DNA of 14,830 bases from Victivallales bacterium (GCA_019038735.1 JAHOYW010000065.1:1-14830); one strand, 5' to 3'; positions 8,047 through 14,830 are shown, counted from the stretch's first letter. Program-made: numbers and translations. The notes: generated by a model not told the origin, from the letters alone.

Positions 8047-10071
8047 TTATTTTTGAGTAATTGAATCGAGATCCGCGTCAATCAGGTCAAGTCGTTGTTT
8101 TTTTTCGAAATTCAACTCATATATTTGATGTGGAATTTCTGAACTAACTATAAATTTACGAATATTCGCGGTGTCTTTTTCCATGAAATCTAAATATGTG
8201 CGCAGTTTGTAGATGCCCGGCATGATTTTAAAAGCTTTCAATTGTTTTTCAAAACGTTCGCTTTCAGCTTTTGCTACAGTTCTTACCCGGTATTTATAAG
8301 CTTTCGCGGTCGAGATGATACTCGCTTTTTGAGCTTGAATCAATGGCTGGGTACTTGAACGATAAGCTTTCGCGGTCAGGATTTGAGTTTCTTTTTCTTC
8401 AAGAGCTTCAGTAACTTTCTGGAAGCTTTTAGAGACATCGCCAACTGGGGGGTGAAGTCCAAAAAGATTTACCTGGACAACTTCAATTCCCAACTTCATA
8501 TCATCAACAGCTTTTTGAATTCTTTTAAGCAGTGTAGTGGACGCTTTATGGCGATCATAAGACATGACTGACATGAAGTTGACGCTGGCAAAATATTTGC
8601 TTGCTTCCATTTCACCAATTTTTTGGAGTATTTCTTTTGCGTTACGGTATTTGTAGGCAAAATTTCTAAGTTGACCTTTCTTTATGCGGTATTGGACAGG
8701 TATTATCGCACCTAAAAAAGAAACAGGAGTCGCACTGCTTTTCGATAATGCCTGTTTGCTGTCAATTTTGGCAACGGCTTCTGTGAAAACAGCATTTGGT
8801 TTGACCGCTACTAAATATTGTTTCTCATTGTCTGCATGTTTTTCTGCCCATAAGATGATTCTCGGCAGTTCGTGGCTCTTTTTTCCTTTAGCTTTGTGAT
8901 GACCGTGCCCATCGTCTTCAGGCTCTTCCTCATCTTCATCGTCATGTTCATCGCCGTGTCCGCCAACCGTGAGTTCATGGATCTGTGTGTAGGAAAACCG
9001 GTCAATTTTGCCGAAAGGATAAGGTAGAGTCAGATAAACTCCAGGATTAAGTTGTTCTTTAGTGACGATTTCTCCAAAACGTCGTTCTATGCCGACTTCA
9101 TTTGGACCGACTTCCTGAATACAGGTAAAAGCCCATAAAATGATTATCCAGATGATAAAGAGCGGGAACAAGGCTTTTTCCATAAAATGATATATCCATG
9201 TTCCAGAGACTTTGAATCCGAACTGGTAGTCAAGGGTGTCGGCGACATTGCGCACAACTCCGCCTGGTTCAGTAAATAGAGCAAGCAAACGACTTTCAAA
9301 AACCGGACGCGGTTCTTCGATTGTTCGCGGGCGGTAGAATTCAACAAGGAGGTTGAAGATGAATTCAGCACCTAAGATTATATATATAACAATTATAGTT
9401 CGAGAAGTGTAGTAATCCGCTTCCGGTAAAAAATTGCTGGTGAGCAGAGTGGATATTCCCGCGGTCAGCAGAACGACAAATCCTAGAATCAGCCAGGCAC
9501 CGAGCGGTTGCAGCCAGCGGAAAGTTTTTGTCCGTGACTGTCCAATCAGGAAAGCACCGGCAAAAACACTTGCCAGCATCAAAATTGCTGAAACGAAAGC
9601 AGAGTTAATTGGGTTAGCCGGTAGGTTTTTAATTGCTTCAGGTCTTGCCGCCCACTCGGAATAGAAATTCCCGACAACGAATGCGAGAATCAGTGCGCCG
9701 AGTCCAGCTAAAACATAAGGGGCATACTTTTTGTAATTTTCAAAAGAGCGTTCAGCTGTGAAGCGAACATCTTCTTCAATGCTCAAAACATTCTTTTTTT
9801 TGCGATCTTCCAGTGATAACTTTTCTTCTTCTTCGCAAGCGGCGGATGTTGACATTAAGCCATAAATCATCGCGCTGAAAGCAAATAGAGTTGCTAAAAG
9901 ATAAGGAAGAATCGCTAAGTTGAAAGTGTCAGAACCAGCAAATTTTGACGCGATTCCGAGAACTAATATCAAAATAACAAGGATCAAAGATCCGATTCCA
10001 CCAAGAACCGACAATTTAGTCATTAATCTGGAATTATCGACTTCCTTGCTAAGGTTTTGTTTATCTGCCAT
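8047..10071 (-). CDS. Polytopic SPFH (HflK-like) protein with His/acidic insertion
   Basis: A 674-aa protein, first gene of the operon. The N-terminal 320 residues hold about seven hydrophobic helices (roughly 21-43, 51-75, 118-136, 158-178, 188-211, 225-246, 302-318), unlike ordinary HflK, which has one. An SPFH domain follows: EVGPNEVGIERRFGEI at 320-335, then LNPGVYLTLPYPFGKIDRF. It is interrupted at about 370-400 by an insertion rich in His, Asp, Glu and Lys (HGDEHDDEDEEE, then HGHHKAKGKK). The downstream part resembles HflK: VQVNLFGLHPPVGDVSKSFQ (533-552), then a long Ala/Lys/Glu helix (about 553-615). The frame also allows an upstream TTG at 10074, but the ATG at 10071 has a GAGGT ribosome binding site six bases upstream and gives MADKQ, so I chose it. 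Likely an inner-membrane scaffold partner of the two following SPFH proteins; the role of the polytopic part is unknown. Confidence 0.85.
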   Translation of the reverse strand: MADKQNLSKEVDNSRLMTKLSVLGGIGSLILVILILVLGIASKFAGSDTFNLAILPYLLATLFAFSAMIYGLMSTSAACEEEEKLSLEDRKKKNVLSIEEDVRFTAERSFENYKKYAPYVLAGLGALILAFVVGNFYSEWAARPEAIKNLPANPINSAFVSAILMLASVFAGAFLIGQSRTKTFRWLQPLGAWLILGFVVLLTAGISTLLTSNFLPEADYYTSRTIIVIYIILGAEFIFNLLVEFYRPRTIEEPRPVFESRLLALFTEPGGVVRNVADTLDYQFGFKVSGTWIYHFMEKALFPLFIIWIIILWAFTCIQEVGPNEVGIERRFGEIVTKEQLNPGVYLTLPYPFGKIDRFSYTQIHELTVGGHGDEHDDEDEEEPEDDGHGHHKAKGKKSHELPRIILWAEKHADNEKQYLVAVKPNAVFTEAVAKIDSKQALSKSSATPVSFLGAIIPVQYRIKKGQLRNFAYKYRNAKEILQKIGEMEASKYFASVNFMSVMSYDRHKASTTLLKRIQKAVDDMKLGIEVVQVNLFGLHPPVGDVSKSFQKVTEALEEKETQILTAKAYRSSTQPLIQAQKASIISTAKAYKYRVRTVAKAESERFEKQLKAFKIMPGIYKLRTYLDFMEKDTANIRKFIVSSEIPHQIYELNFEKKQRLDLIDADLDSITQK

Positions 10072-10077
10072 CAATTA

Positions 10078-10082
10078 ACCTC
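10078..10082 (-). promoter_or_regulatory. Ribosome binding site of the first operon gene
   Basis: The minus strand reads GAGGT, six bases before an ATG whose first base is 10071. This spacing favours the ATG over the in-frame TTG at 10074, which would be only three bases from the site. It therefore fixes the N-terminus of the polytopic SPFH protein as MADKQ. Confidence 0.7.
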
Positions 10083-10093
10083 AGTTTTATAAA

Positions 10094-10178
10094 ATTATAG
10101 TTTACATACAAATAACCCACTTTGTTCCAATAATAGAGCAAAGCCATATAATCTACCACTCGAACAAGGAAAGAGCAA
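10094..10178 (-). promoter_or_regulatory. Candidate promoters of the SPFH/ATPase/ABC operon
   Basis: Two weak sigma-70-like candidates lie upstream of the operon on the minus strand. One has a perfect TATAAT at 10099-10094, about 20 nt from the start codon, but no good -35 at normal spacing. The other pairs TTGCTC (10178-10173) with TAGATT (10155-10150) over a 17-nt spacer. Only one may be used. No hairpin, riboswitch or clear operator was seen in this leader. Since the gaps in the following seven genes are at most 39 nt, this is the most likely start of a single transcript. Confidence 0.35.
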
Positions 10179-10250
10179 ATTGTTTTTTCTAAAAATCATA
10201 TAATTTTATACTCAAGAGAGCTTTATTTTAGCATGTATCCTGATTATCTT

Positions 10251-10278
10251 TTGACTATTGTATTTTTATGAGTATATT
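10251..10278 (+). promoter_or_regulatory. Candidate sigma-70 promoter of purU
   Basis: TTGACT at 10251-10256 and TATATT at 10273-10278 are separated by 16 nt, close to the sigma-70 consensus. They would give a 5' leader of roughly 35 nt before the purU ATG. The region is very AT-rich, so a chance match is possible, but this is the best pair in the 247-nt intergenic region on this strand. Confidence 0.45.
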
Positions 10279-10321
10279 TTTAATAAAATTAGAACTAAAA
10301 TAATTTATAAAAGGTTCAGAG

Positions 10322-11176
10322 ATGAAATACGCGTTTTTTTTGATACAAACCGAAGACCGGAAAGGTTTGCTGGCTACAATATCTGATTTTTTCTATACGA
10401 GGGGATTTAATATTTTACGTTGTCAGCAGTACACCGACTTACATGAGAATAAATATTATATGCGGGTAAAATTAGATTTAACCGATTTGACTGTTACTCG
10501 AGCGCAACTGGAAAAAAACTTTAGCGACCTTGCTGAAGAACTTAATTTGAAGTGGTCGATACAATATTCTGATCAAGTCCCAAGAATGGCAATTATGGTT
10601 TCTAAAACCTCTCATTGCTTATATGATTTACTGGTGCATCATCAGGAAAATGATTTATTTTGCGAAATTCCTTTGATTATAAGTAATCATCCCGACCTTG
10701 AACATGTTGCGGATAAATTTAAAATTCCTTATTACTGCTGTCCTTTGAAAAAAGGCGAAAAAACACAACAGGAGCTTGAAGTCCGGGATTTATTAAAAAA
10801 GAATCATATTGATTTGATTGTGCTGGCGCGTTATATGCAGATTTTATCGAATGATTTTATTGAGAATTTCGAAGGTGGGATCATTAATATTCATCATGCT
10901 TTTCTACCCGCTTTCAAAGGTGGTTCTCCATATAAACAAGCTTGGGAACACGGAGTGAAGATGATTGGCGCGACTGCGCATTACGCAACTTGTGATTTAG
11001 ATGAAGGACCAATTATTGAACAGGATGTTGAGCGTATTACGCACGAGCTTGTTCCTGATGACTTAAAACGCATTGGCAAGGATATTGAACGTCGAGTATT
11101 GACTCGCGCGGTGAAAGCTCACTTGGATAACCGGCTTATTGTTTCAGGTCGTCGTTCAATAGTTTTTCCAAATTAG
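10322..11176 (+). CDS. purU: Formyltetrahydrofolate deformylase PurU
   Basis: A 284-aa enzyme, normal length for PurU. It hydrolyses 10-formyltetrahydrofolate to tetrahydrofolate and formate in the cytoplasm, balancing one-carbon pools and supplying formate for purine synthesis. An ACT-type domain occupies residues 1-80 (QTEDRKGLLATISDFFYTRG at 9-28). The formyltransferase-fold catalytic domain runs from about 87 to the end. The family signature NIHHAFLPAFKG (189-200) holds catalytic Asn189 and His191, and ATAHYATCDLDEGPIIEQD (217-235) holds the catalytic Asp (D227). All three residues of the Asn-His-Asp set are present, so it should be active. A weak ribosome binding site, AAGG (10311-10314), precedes the ATG by 7 nt. 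It is transcribed away from the SPFH operon as a single gene, and its stop codon overlaps that of the converging GH78-like gene. Confidence 0.95.
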   Translation: MKYAFFLIQTEDRKGLLATISDFFYTRGFNILRCQQYTDLHENKYYMRVKLDLTDLTVTRAQLEKNFSDLAEELNLKWSIQYSDQVPRMAIMVSKTSHCLYDLLVHHQENDLFCEIPLIISNHPDLEHVADKFKIPYYCCPLKKGEKTQQELEVRDLLKKNHIDLIVLARYMQILSNDFIENFEGGIINIHHAFLPAFKGGSPYKQAWEHGVKMIGATAHYATCDLDEGPIIEQDVERITHELVPDDLKRIGKDIERRVLTRAVKAHLDNRLIVSGRRSIVFPN

Positions 11177-13953
11177 ATCATAGATTTTGCATCAAGAAGC
11201 GTAACATTTTTGCCTAAAGAAAAGCTTGTATTTGTAAGTATTGCAGAAGGGATTTCCGGTAATACTTTTACTGGGAATTTTGCGTCAATTGTTACATTGA
11301 CAGAGCCATCAGCAAGGGATTCCCATTCTACTTTTATGCTGCCGTGAACTGTGGGTAGTACAACTTTTGCCCAGTTTACGAAATCAAGAGCCGGATTGAA
11401 ATAGAATGTTGTAAAGCCGGGTTCAGCAACTCTTATTCCCGCGACTTCCCGCAGAAGGAATATATTAGGACAAATTGTATTACCTCTGAAAAAATCAGTA
11501 GTCGCTATTTCTTTTACATCAGGTCTGAGCAACCATGATGAACTTTCCTTGTCAATTCGCCGTGCCCAATAATCCTTGAGATATTCCAAGCCCCATTGGG
11601 TTTGCCCCAGAGCAAACATAGTTTCCATGAATAAAAAATTGAAATAAGGTAAATCACTTTGCTCTGGATTGCGGGCAAAAGGAATTTCCAATTTGAAGAA
11701 TTGTTCAAAAATATTTTCAAATTCAGAATTTGGTGCCACTCCGGAGTAAAGAGTTATGAAATTAGTAAATAAATCATTACAATCTTCAGAATCCAGATCA
11801 TTTGACGCAAAAAGATGTCTTTCGGCATCCCAATTGGTCTCATTTATTTTTTTATTTAAAGTCGCGGCTTGCTTGAAGCATTTGAATAAGTCTCTCGGAC
11901 GTTCCAAGGCTCGATATATTTCACCAGCGGAAAGGAGAAAACGGCAATACAGGGAATTGATATTTGTACTTATACCGCATTCTTGTTTGGAACAAGAGTT
12001 AAGTTTGTAAGTAGATTTGAAATGTTTATCAACATCTTTAAACAATCCGGTTTTTTCATCAGTAAGGGAATTAAACAATTCAAAGATTAGGTCAAGGTGC
12101 TGTGTCGCTTCTTTCAGGAATTCAATGTCGGCACTGGTCCGGTAATGAAAAAGCAGCCATGTCGGAAATAGAAAAAGGTGCGATATCTGAGAATAAATTT
12201 TTTCGCCAAATGATATTGCCGGTATGTTGCCGTTTTCAAATTGCGCTTCAGTAAAGTTGCGCAGCCATATTTTTGCTAAGTGATAATCACCGAAAAGACT
12301 GATTAAATTACAGCTTTGAAAATAAAAATCCCCCAGGCAGCAGGTATTAAGAATACTGGGTTCGTTTTGACATATAAATGAAGATGCCCGCTGTATGGAA
12401 TTACGACCGATACGCCAAATTTCATTTAACTTTTCGTCAGAACACTCAAAAGAAGTTTGATTATGATGTTCGCGGGAGAATTCGGCAAGCATTAAGTCGT
12501 TCACTTCAATTTTTTTGGCGGCTTTGCGAACGGAAAGCATGAGATAACAAATTTCTTCAGGTTTGAATTTTAAGAACTTATTTTTTCCTTCAGCGCACAG
12601 GATTGTATGTGTGCTTTTAACATTATCCGAGTTTAGCGGGAAATCATTTTGATCAATATATTGTCCGAGGGAGATATCAATAATGTCACCTTTTGAAGCT
12701 TCTATTTCCACAGATATAAATCCATATTTTAGTTCTTGAAGCTTAAATAACAGATATTCTCCCTGTTTTGCTGAAATAGACAACTCGGACTCAGCCGAGT
12801 TAAAAACGCAATGCTTGAGATAAGTTGAAATATCCAAAGCGTTTTCAAAAGATGGGATATAGGATTGGGAATTCAAGCGCTCAAAAGAAATAGATGGAGT
12901 CGCTTCACTCAGCGGCATGCGCAATGGACCGGCAATATTCCAGAGACTATCAGCTCCTTCAAGAGTATCCTGGAAAAGCTTAAGCTCATCTGCGGGTATT
13001 GTTGGAAAGGCAAAAGTTATTCCGATACCGCTTTCTTCGACATCCTGGAGTACAAGCAAACGGTTCCAGCCGGCTTTTAATTGTAAAGTTATCCTGTCAT
13101 TTTTTGAAGCGAGGAGTTCATTGTTTTGTTTGTGTTTGGATTTTATTAATGATTTGTTACAGAAAAACTTGTAGGGATCATCGGAAAAAACTTCAACATC
13201 TAATTCTTGTTCTGAATCCATGAATAAAAAAGTTGCCCCGGCATAAATTCCGGGATCTGTAAAAATATCATTGAAATTAAAATGAGTTACAGCACAAGAC
13301 AGATTGTATTCCCCTTTTGAAATCTTGTCGAAAAAATAAATTTCATCAACTGAATTTGGTGCCAGAGGGCATATTTTCAAGCTGTCTTTAATATCTTGAA
13401 TTGACCTTATGTGGTCTGGTTTATGCCATTCAGAGCTGAAATGTCCTGAACTTTTCATCCATTCAGTCGGGTAAAGATTACAATCTATGGATTCAGTCAT
13501 TCCGCGTTTATCATTCATGTAGGAACATGGATTAGTGAATTTATCAGCTACAAAGACATCCCACTGGCTGTCAGTCCACAAGAAAGCTTTTTTGTCTAGA
13601 TTTAACTGACACCATAGACCGGGTATTTTTAAACGATTGGATTTTTGCGGCAAAATATGTGAAACTACTATTGCGATAACATTGGAGCCTTGCTGCAGGT
13701 AATATGAAAGATCGTATTCGTCAACATAGGTTGAATTTACAGAATGGTTTGTGCGAGGTCCAAACCCAATCAGTCGTTCGTTTATAAATAATTGATATGA
13801 GCAATTCGCGCTAATCCAGAAACCGGCAGTGTTGAGACTGTGGTTAAGTAAAAATTCTTTGCGAACAAGTAAAGATGAATGTGGAGCATTGAGAAGAGAT
13901 TTTTCCCATATCCAATTTCCCATCATTTCTTCAGGTAATTTATTATGATCCAT
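11173..13953 (-). CDS. GH78 (alpha-L-rhamnosidase)-like protein, catalytic residues apparently lost
   Basis: A 926-aa protein without a signal peptide, so probably cytoplasmic. The N-terminal beta domain (about 12-135) reads GNWIWE, then SANCSYQLFINERLIGFGP and YDLSYYLQQGSNVIAI, the usual opening of bacterial rhamnosidases. The (alpha/alpha)6 domain starts near SFECSDEKLNEIWRIGRNSI (501-520). The C-terminal cap reads EVAGIRVAEPGFTTFYFNP (836-854) and LPTVHGSIKVEWE (866-878), again GH78-like. However, where active members have DCPxREQxxWxGD, this protein has NEPSILNTCCLGD (530-542). Aligned by eye to Bacillus RhaB, D567 and E572 are replaced by N530 and L535; only the final Asp (D542) remains. 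The C-terminal general-base Glu also appears to be Leu (SSSWLL, 804-809). It may be a sugar-binding or regulatory pseudoenzyme, or have a different chemistry. An AGAGG site lies 6 nt before the ATG. Confidence 0.8.
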   Translation of the reverse strand: MDHNKLPEEMMGNWIWEKSLLNAPHSSLLVRKEFLLNHSLNTAGFWISANCSYQLFINERLIGFGPRTNHSVNSTYVDEYDLSYYLQQGSNVIAIVVSHILPQKSNRLKIPGLWCQLNLDKKAFLWTDSQWDVFVADKFTNPCSYMNDKRGMTESIDCNLYPTEWMKSSGHFSSEWHKPDHIRSIQDIKDSLKICPLAPNSVDEIYFFDKISKGEYNLSCAVTHFNFNDIFTDPGIYAGATFLFMDSEQELDVEVFSDDPYKFFCNKSLIKSKHKQNNELLASKNDRITLQLKAGWNRLLVLQDVEESGIGITFAFPTIPADELKLFQDTLEGADSLWNIAGPLRMPLSEATPSISFERLNSQSYIPSFENALDISTYLKHCVFNSAESELSISAKQGEYLLFKLQELKYGFISVEIEASKGDIIDISLGQYIDQNDFPLNSDNVKSTHTILCAEGKNKFLKFKPEEICYLMLSVRKAAKKIEVNDLMLAEFSREHHNQTSFECSDEKLNEIWRIGRNSIQRASSFICQNEPSILNTCCLGDFYFQSCNLISLFGDYHLAKIWLRNFTEAQFENGNIPAISFGEKIYSQISHLFLFPTWLLFHYRTSADIEFLKEATQHLDLIFELFNSLTDEKTGLFKDVDKHFKSTYKLNSCSKQECGISTNINSLYCRFLLSAGEIYRALERPRDLFKCFKQAATLNKKINETNWDAERHLFASNDLDSEDCNDLFTNFITLYSGVAPNSEFENIFEQFFKLEIPFARNPEQSDLPYFNFLFMETMFALGQTQWGLEYLKDYWARRIDKESSSWLLRPDVKEIATTDFFRGNTICPNIFLLREVAGIRVAEPGFTTFYFNPALDFVNWAKVVLPTVHGSIKVEWESLADGSVNVTIDAKFPVKVLPEIPSAILTNTSFSLGKNVTLLDAKSMI

Positions 13954-13995
13954 ACAAGGCCTCTATCTAACTAACACAGATATGGTTTATTTTTT

Positions 13996-14035
13996 TATGT
14001 ACTCATACATAATAATATGTACGCTATAAGTACTT
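13996..14035. promoter_or_regulatory. Operator-like cluster of palindromes over the GH78-like promoter
   Basis: TATGTA (13996-14001) and TACATA (14006-14011) form an inverted repeat around CTCA. A second TATGTA lies at 14016-14021, and the 8-nt palindrome AAGTACTT lies at 14028-14035. GTAC occurs three times (13999, 14019, 14030). The elements cover the -35/-10 spacer, the -10 and the start region of the promoter reading toward the GH78-like gene, the usual place for a repressor. The half-sites resemble the TTGTAC/GTACAA halves of AraR-type (GntR-family) operators, but the regulator is not in the window, so its identity is inference. Confidence 0.5.
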
Positions 14036-14042
14036 TTGTCAA
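14012..14042 (-). promoter_or_regulatory. Candidate sigma-70 promoter of the GH78-like gene
   Basis: On the minus strand a perfect -35 box TTGACA lies at 14042-14037. The -10 is either CATATT (14019-14014, 17-nt spacer) or TATTAT (14017-14012, 19-nt spacer). The 5' leader would be about 55 nt. The consensus -35 together with overlapping palindromes suggests a strong promoter held down by a repressor. Confidence 0.5.
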
Positions 14043-14057
14043 ACTTTTTCACAATAG

Positions 14058-14091
14058 TTGGAACTGAAATTTGGAAAATGTTAAATATAGT
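14058..14091 (+). promoter_or_regulatory. Weak candidate promoter of gmhB
   Basis: TTGGAA (14058-14063) is followed after 17 nt by TTAAAT (14081-14086). A better -10 match, TATAGT (14086-14091), is 22 nt away, too far for this -35. A perfect 10-nt palindrome, GTTAATTAAC, lies just downstream at 14098-14107, but AT-rich palindromes of this size arise easily by chance. Confidence 0.25.
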
Positions 14092-14134
14092 GTTAGAGTT
14101 AATTAACTAAAATTTCAAAACAGAGAGATTATAA

Positions 14135-14704
14135 ATGTTGATATATATGCCGGATTCGTATTCAAAAAACTCCCCTTCGAGCAAAAGAGCTTTGTTTCTT
14201 GACCGGGATGGGGTAATCAATAAAGAAGTTAATTATTTGTATAAAATTGAGGATTTTGAATTTATCGACGGAATTTTTGATTTATGTAAAAGTGCCATTG
14301 AGTATGATTACCGGATAATAGTGGCTACGAATCAATCCGGTATTGCCCGTGATTATTATAGTGAAGCTGATTTAGAAAAGCTCACCAGATGGATGATGCG
14401 GGAGTTTGCCGAACACGGCATAGAAATCTCAAGTGTTTATGCCTGCCCGCATTTGACTGACTGTCAAGCCCGCAAGCCTAATCCAGGAATGTTATTGCAG
14501 GCGCAAAAAGATTTTGATTTGGATTTATCACAATGTATTTTTATCGGAGACAAAGAACGTGATATGGAAGCCGGGCTCCGTGCCGGAATAGACAATTTAA
14601 TTTTGTTTAGTGAAAATGTTTCTGCCCCCGAAAAATTAGATTCCAAAATAGATATTGTTTCAAGTCTCAATCAAGCCAAAGAAAAACTTTTTAACGAGGA
14701 GTAA
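14135..14704 (+). CDS. gmhB: D-glycero-D-manno-heptose 1,7-bisphosphate 7-phosphatase-like HAD protein
   Basis: A 189-aa HAD-superfamily phosphatase of normal GmhB size. GmhB removes the C7 phosphate from heptose 1,7-bisphosphate in the cytoplasm, a step toward ADP- or GDP-heptose for LPS or other surface glycans. Motif I is FLDRDGVIN (21-29; D23 nucleophile, D25 acid/base), motif II ATNQSGIARDYYSE (64-77), motif III the Lys of RKPNPGM (K114), and motif IV FIGDKERDMEAG (136-147; D139, D143). The zinc loop is shortened and reads CPHLTDCQARKP (104-115). The usual Cys-His-Cys-Cys set has C104, H106 and C110, but the fourth position is A112. A GAGAG ribosome binding site precedes the ATG at 14135; an in-frame ATG at 14147 would also keep the whole domain. 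The next gene starts 4 nt after the stop, so the two are probably co-transcribed. Confidence 0.88.
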   Translation: MLIYMPDSYSKNSPSSKRALFLDRDGVINKEVNYLYKIEDFEFIDGIFDLCKSAIEYDYRIIVATNQSGIARDYYSEADLEKLTRWMMREFAEHGIEISSVYACPHLTDCQARKPNPGMLLQAQKDFDLDLSQCIFIGDKERDMEAGLRAGIDNLILFSENVSAPEKLDSKIDIVSSLNQAKEKLFNEE

Positions 14705-14708
14705 TATA

Positions 14709-14830
14709 ATGGAAAACGTAATCAGTATAAAAAATGTCTGGCATCACTATGGCATACGACCAATCTTAAAAAATATTTCATTTGACATCAAACACGGAGA
14801 ACTCGTTGTCATAATGGGTCCCAATGGTAT
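14709..14830 (+). CDS. ABC transporter ATP-binding protein, N-terminal fragment cut by window edge
   Basis: Only the first 40 codons are visible: MENVISIKNVWHHYGIRPIL, then KNISFDIKHGELVVIMGPNG. This is a standard ABC ATPase opening: an aromatic A-loop region (HHYG, Tyr14), the beta-strand around a Gly-Glu turn, and the first residues of Walker A (GPNG, 37-40) exactly at the window edge. A strong ribosome binding site, GAGGAG (14696-14701), lies within the last codons of gmhB, and the ATG is 4 nt after the gmhB stop, which supports translational coupling. Next to a heptose phosphatase, a lipid or glycan envelope transporter (for example MlaF-like or an LPS exporter) is plausible, but the fragment is too short to decide. 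Confidence 0.8.
   Translation, partial: MENVISIKNVWHHYGIRPILKNISFDIKHGELVVIMGPNG

Noticed and set aside
3937..10071. Identical MADKQ N-termini of the ABC ATPase and the first SPFH protein
   Set aside because: Five residues with differing codons and no similarity beyond them; most likely coincidence rather than a shared targeting tag.
10072..10074. TTG as the start of the polytopic SPFH gene
   Set aside because: It is only three bases from the GAGGT site, whereas the next codon is ATG at proper spacing.
10088..10210. TATAAAATTATA at 10088-10099 and its exact reverse complement at 10199-10210
   Set aside because: Twelve A/T-only bases in a very AT-rich intergenic region; chance is a sufficient explanation and the arms do not extend.
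1..14830. CRISPR array, tRNA or rRNA genes, insertion sequences, phage or integrase genes
   Set aside because: No regularly spaced repeats, cloverleaf-like segments, transposase motifs or terminal inverted repeats were seen anywhere in the window.

Overview
The window reads as chromosomal DNA of a Gram-negative bacterium, most probably a member of the Planctomycetes-Verrucomicrobia-Chlamydiae group and perhaps a lentisphaerote. This rests on an AT-rich, low-to-moderate GC composition, clear Shine-Dalgarno sites, a GmhB-type heptose phosphatase (implying LPS), a divergent GH78-like protein, and a gene cluster around SPFH (HflK/HflC-type) proteins that ends in an 'FRGL..DFLWLRA' membrane-anchored protein of a type I associate with that group. 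The taxonomic call is inference; there is no rRNA or marker gene here.

Region 1 (10071 down to 1, minus strand) is one tight seven-gene block running off the left edge. In transcription order: a 674-aa protein with about seven membrane helices and a C-terminal SPFH domain; an HflC-like protein; a second HflK-like SPFH protein; a P1B-type 'heavy metal' ATPase with a CPL motif instead of CPC and no N-terminal metal-binding domain; an ABC ATPase with a long charged tail; an ABC-2 permease with a large extracytoplasmic domain; and a membrane-anchored helical-repeat-like protein that is cut by the window edge. Gaps are 3 to 39 nt. Each gene has its own ribosome binding site, several of them inside the preceding gene. 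The arrangement suggests a single envelope machine: an SPFH membrane scaffold combined with an ion or metal pump and an ABC exporter. No FtsH gene is present in the window.

Region 2 (10072-10321) is a divergent promoter region between that operon and purU (plus strand, 10322-11176), which encodes formyltetrahydrofolate deformylase. purU converges on a 926-aa GH78 (alpha-L-rhamnosidase)-like gene (13953-11173, minus strand). The two stop codons overlap, and there is no terminator between them. The GH78-like protein keeps the fold signatures but appears to have lost most of its catalytic residues.

Region 3 (13954-14134) is a second divergent control region. It has a consensus -35 box for the GH78-like gene and TATGTA/GTAC palindromes sitting over the promoter, as expected for a repressor operator. 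To the right are gmhB (14135-14704) and the start of an ABC transporter ATPase gene (from 14709) that is cut by the window edge; their spacing suggests an operon.

No tRNA, rRNA, CRISPR array, insertion sequence, integrase or phage gene was seen. The most noteworthy items are the SPFH/P-type ATPase/ABC module, the absent metal ligands in its ATPase, the apparent pseudoenzyme GH78 protein, and the operator in front of it.
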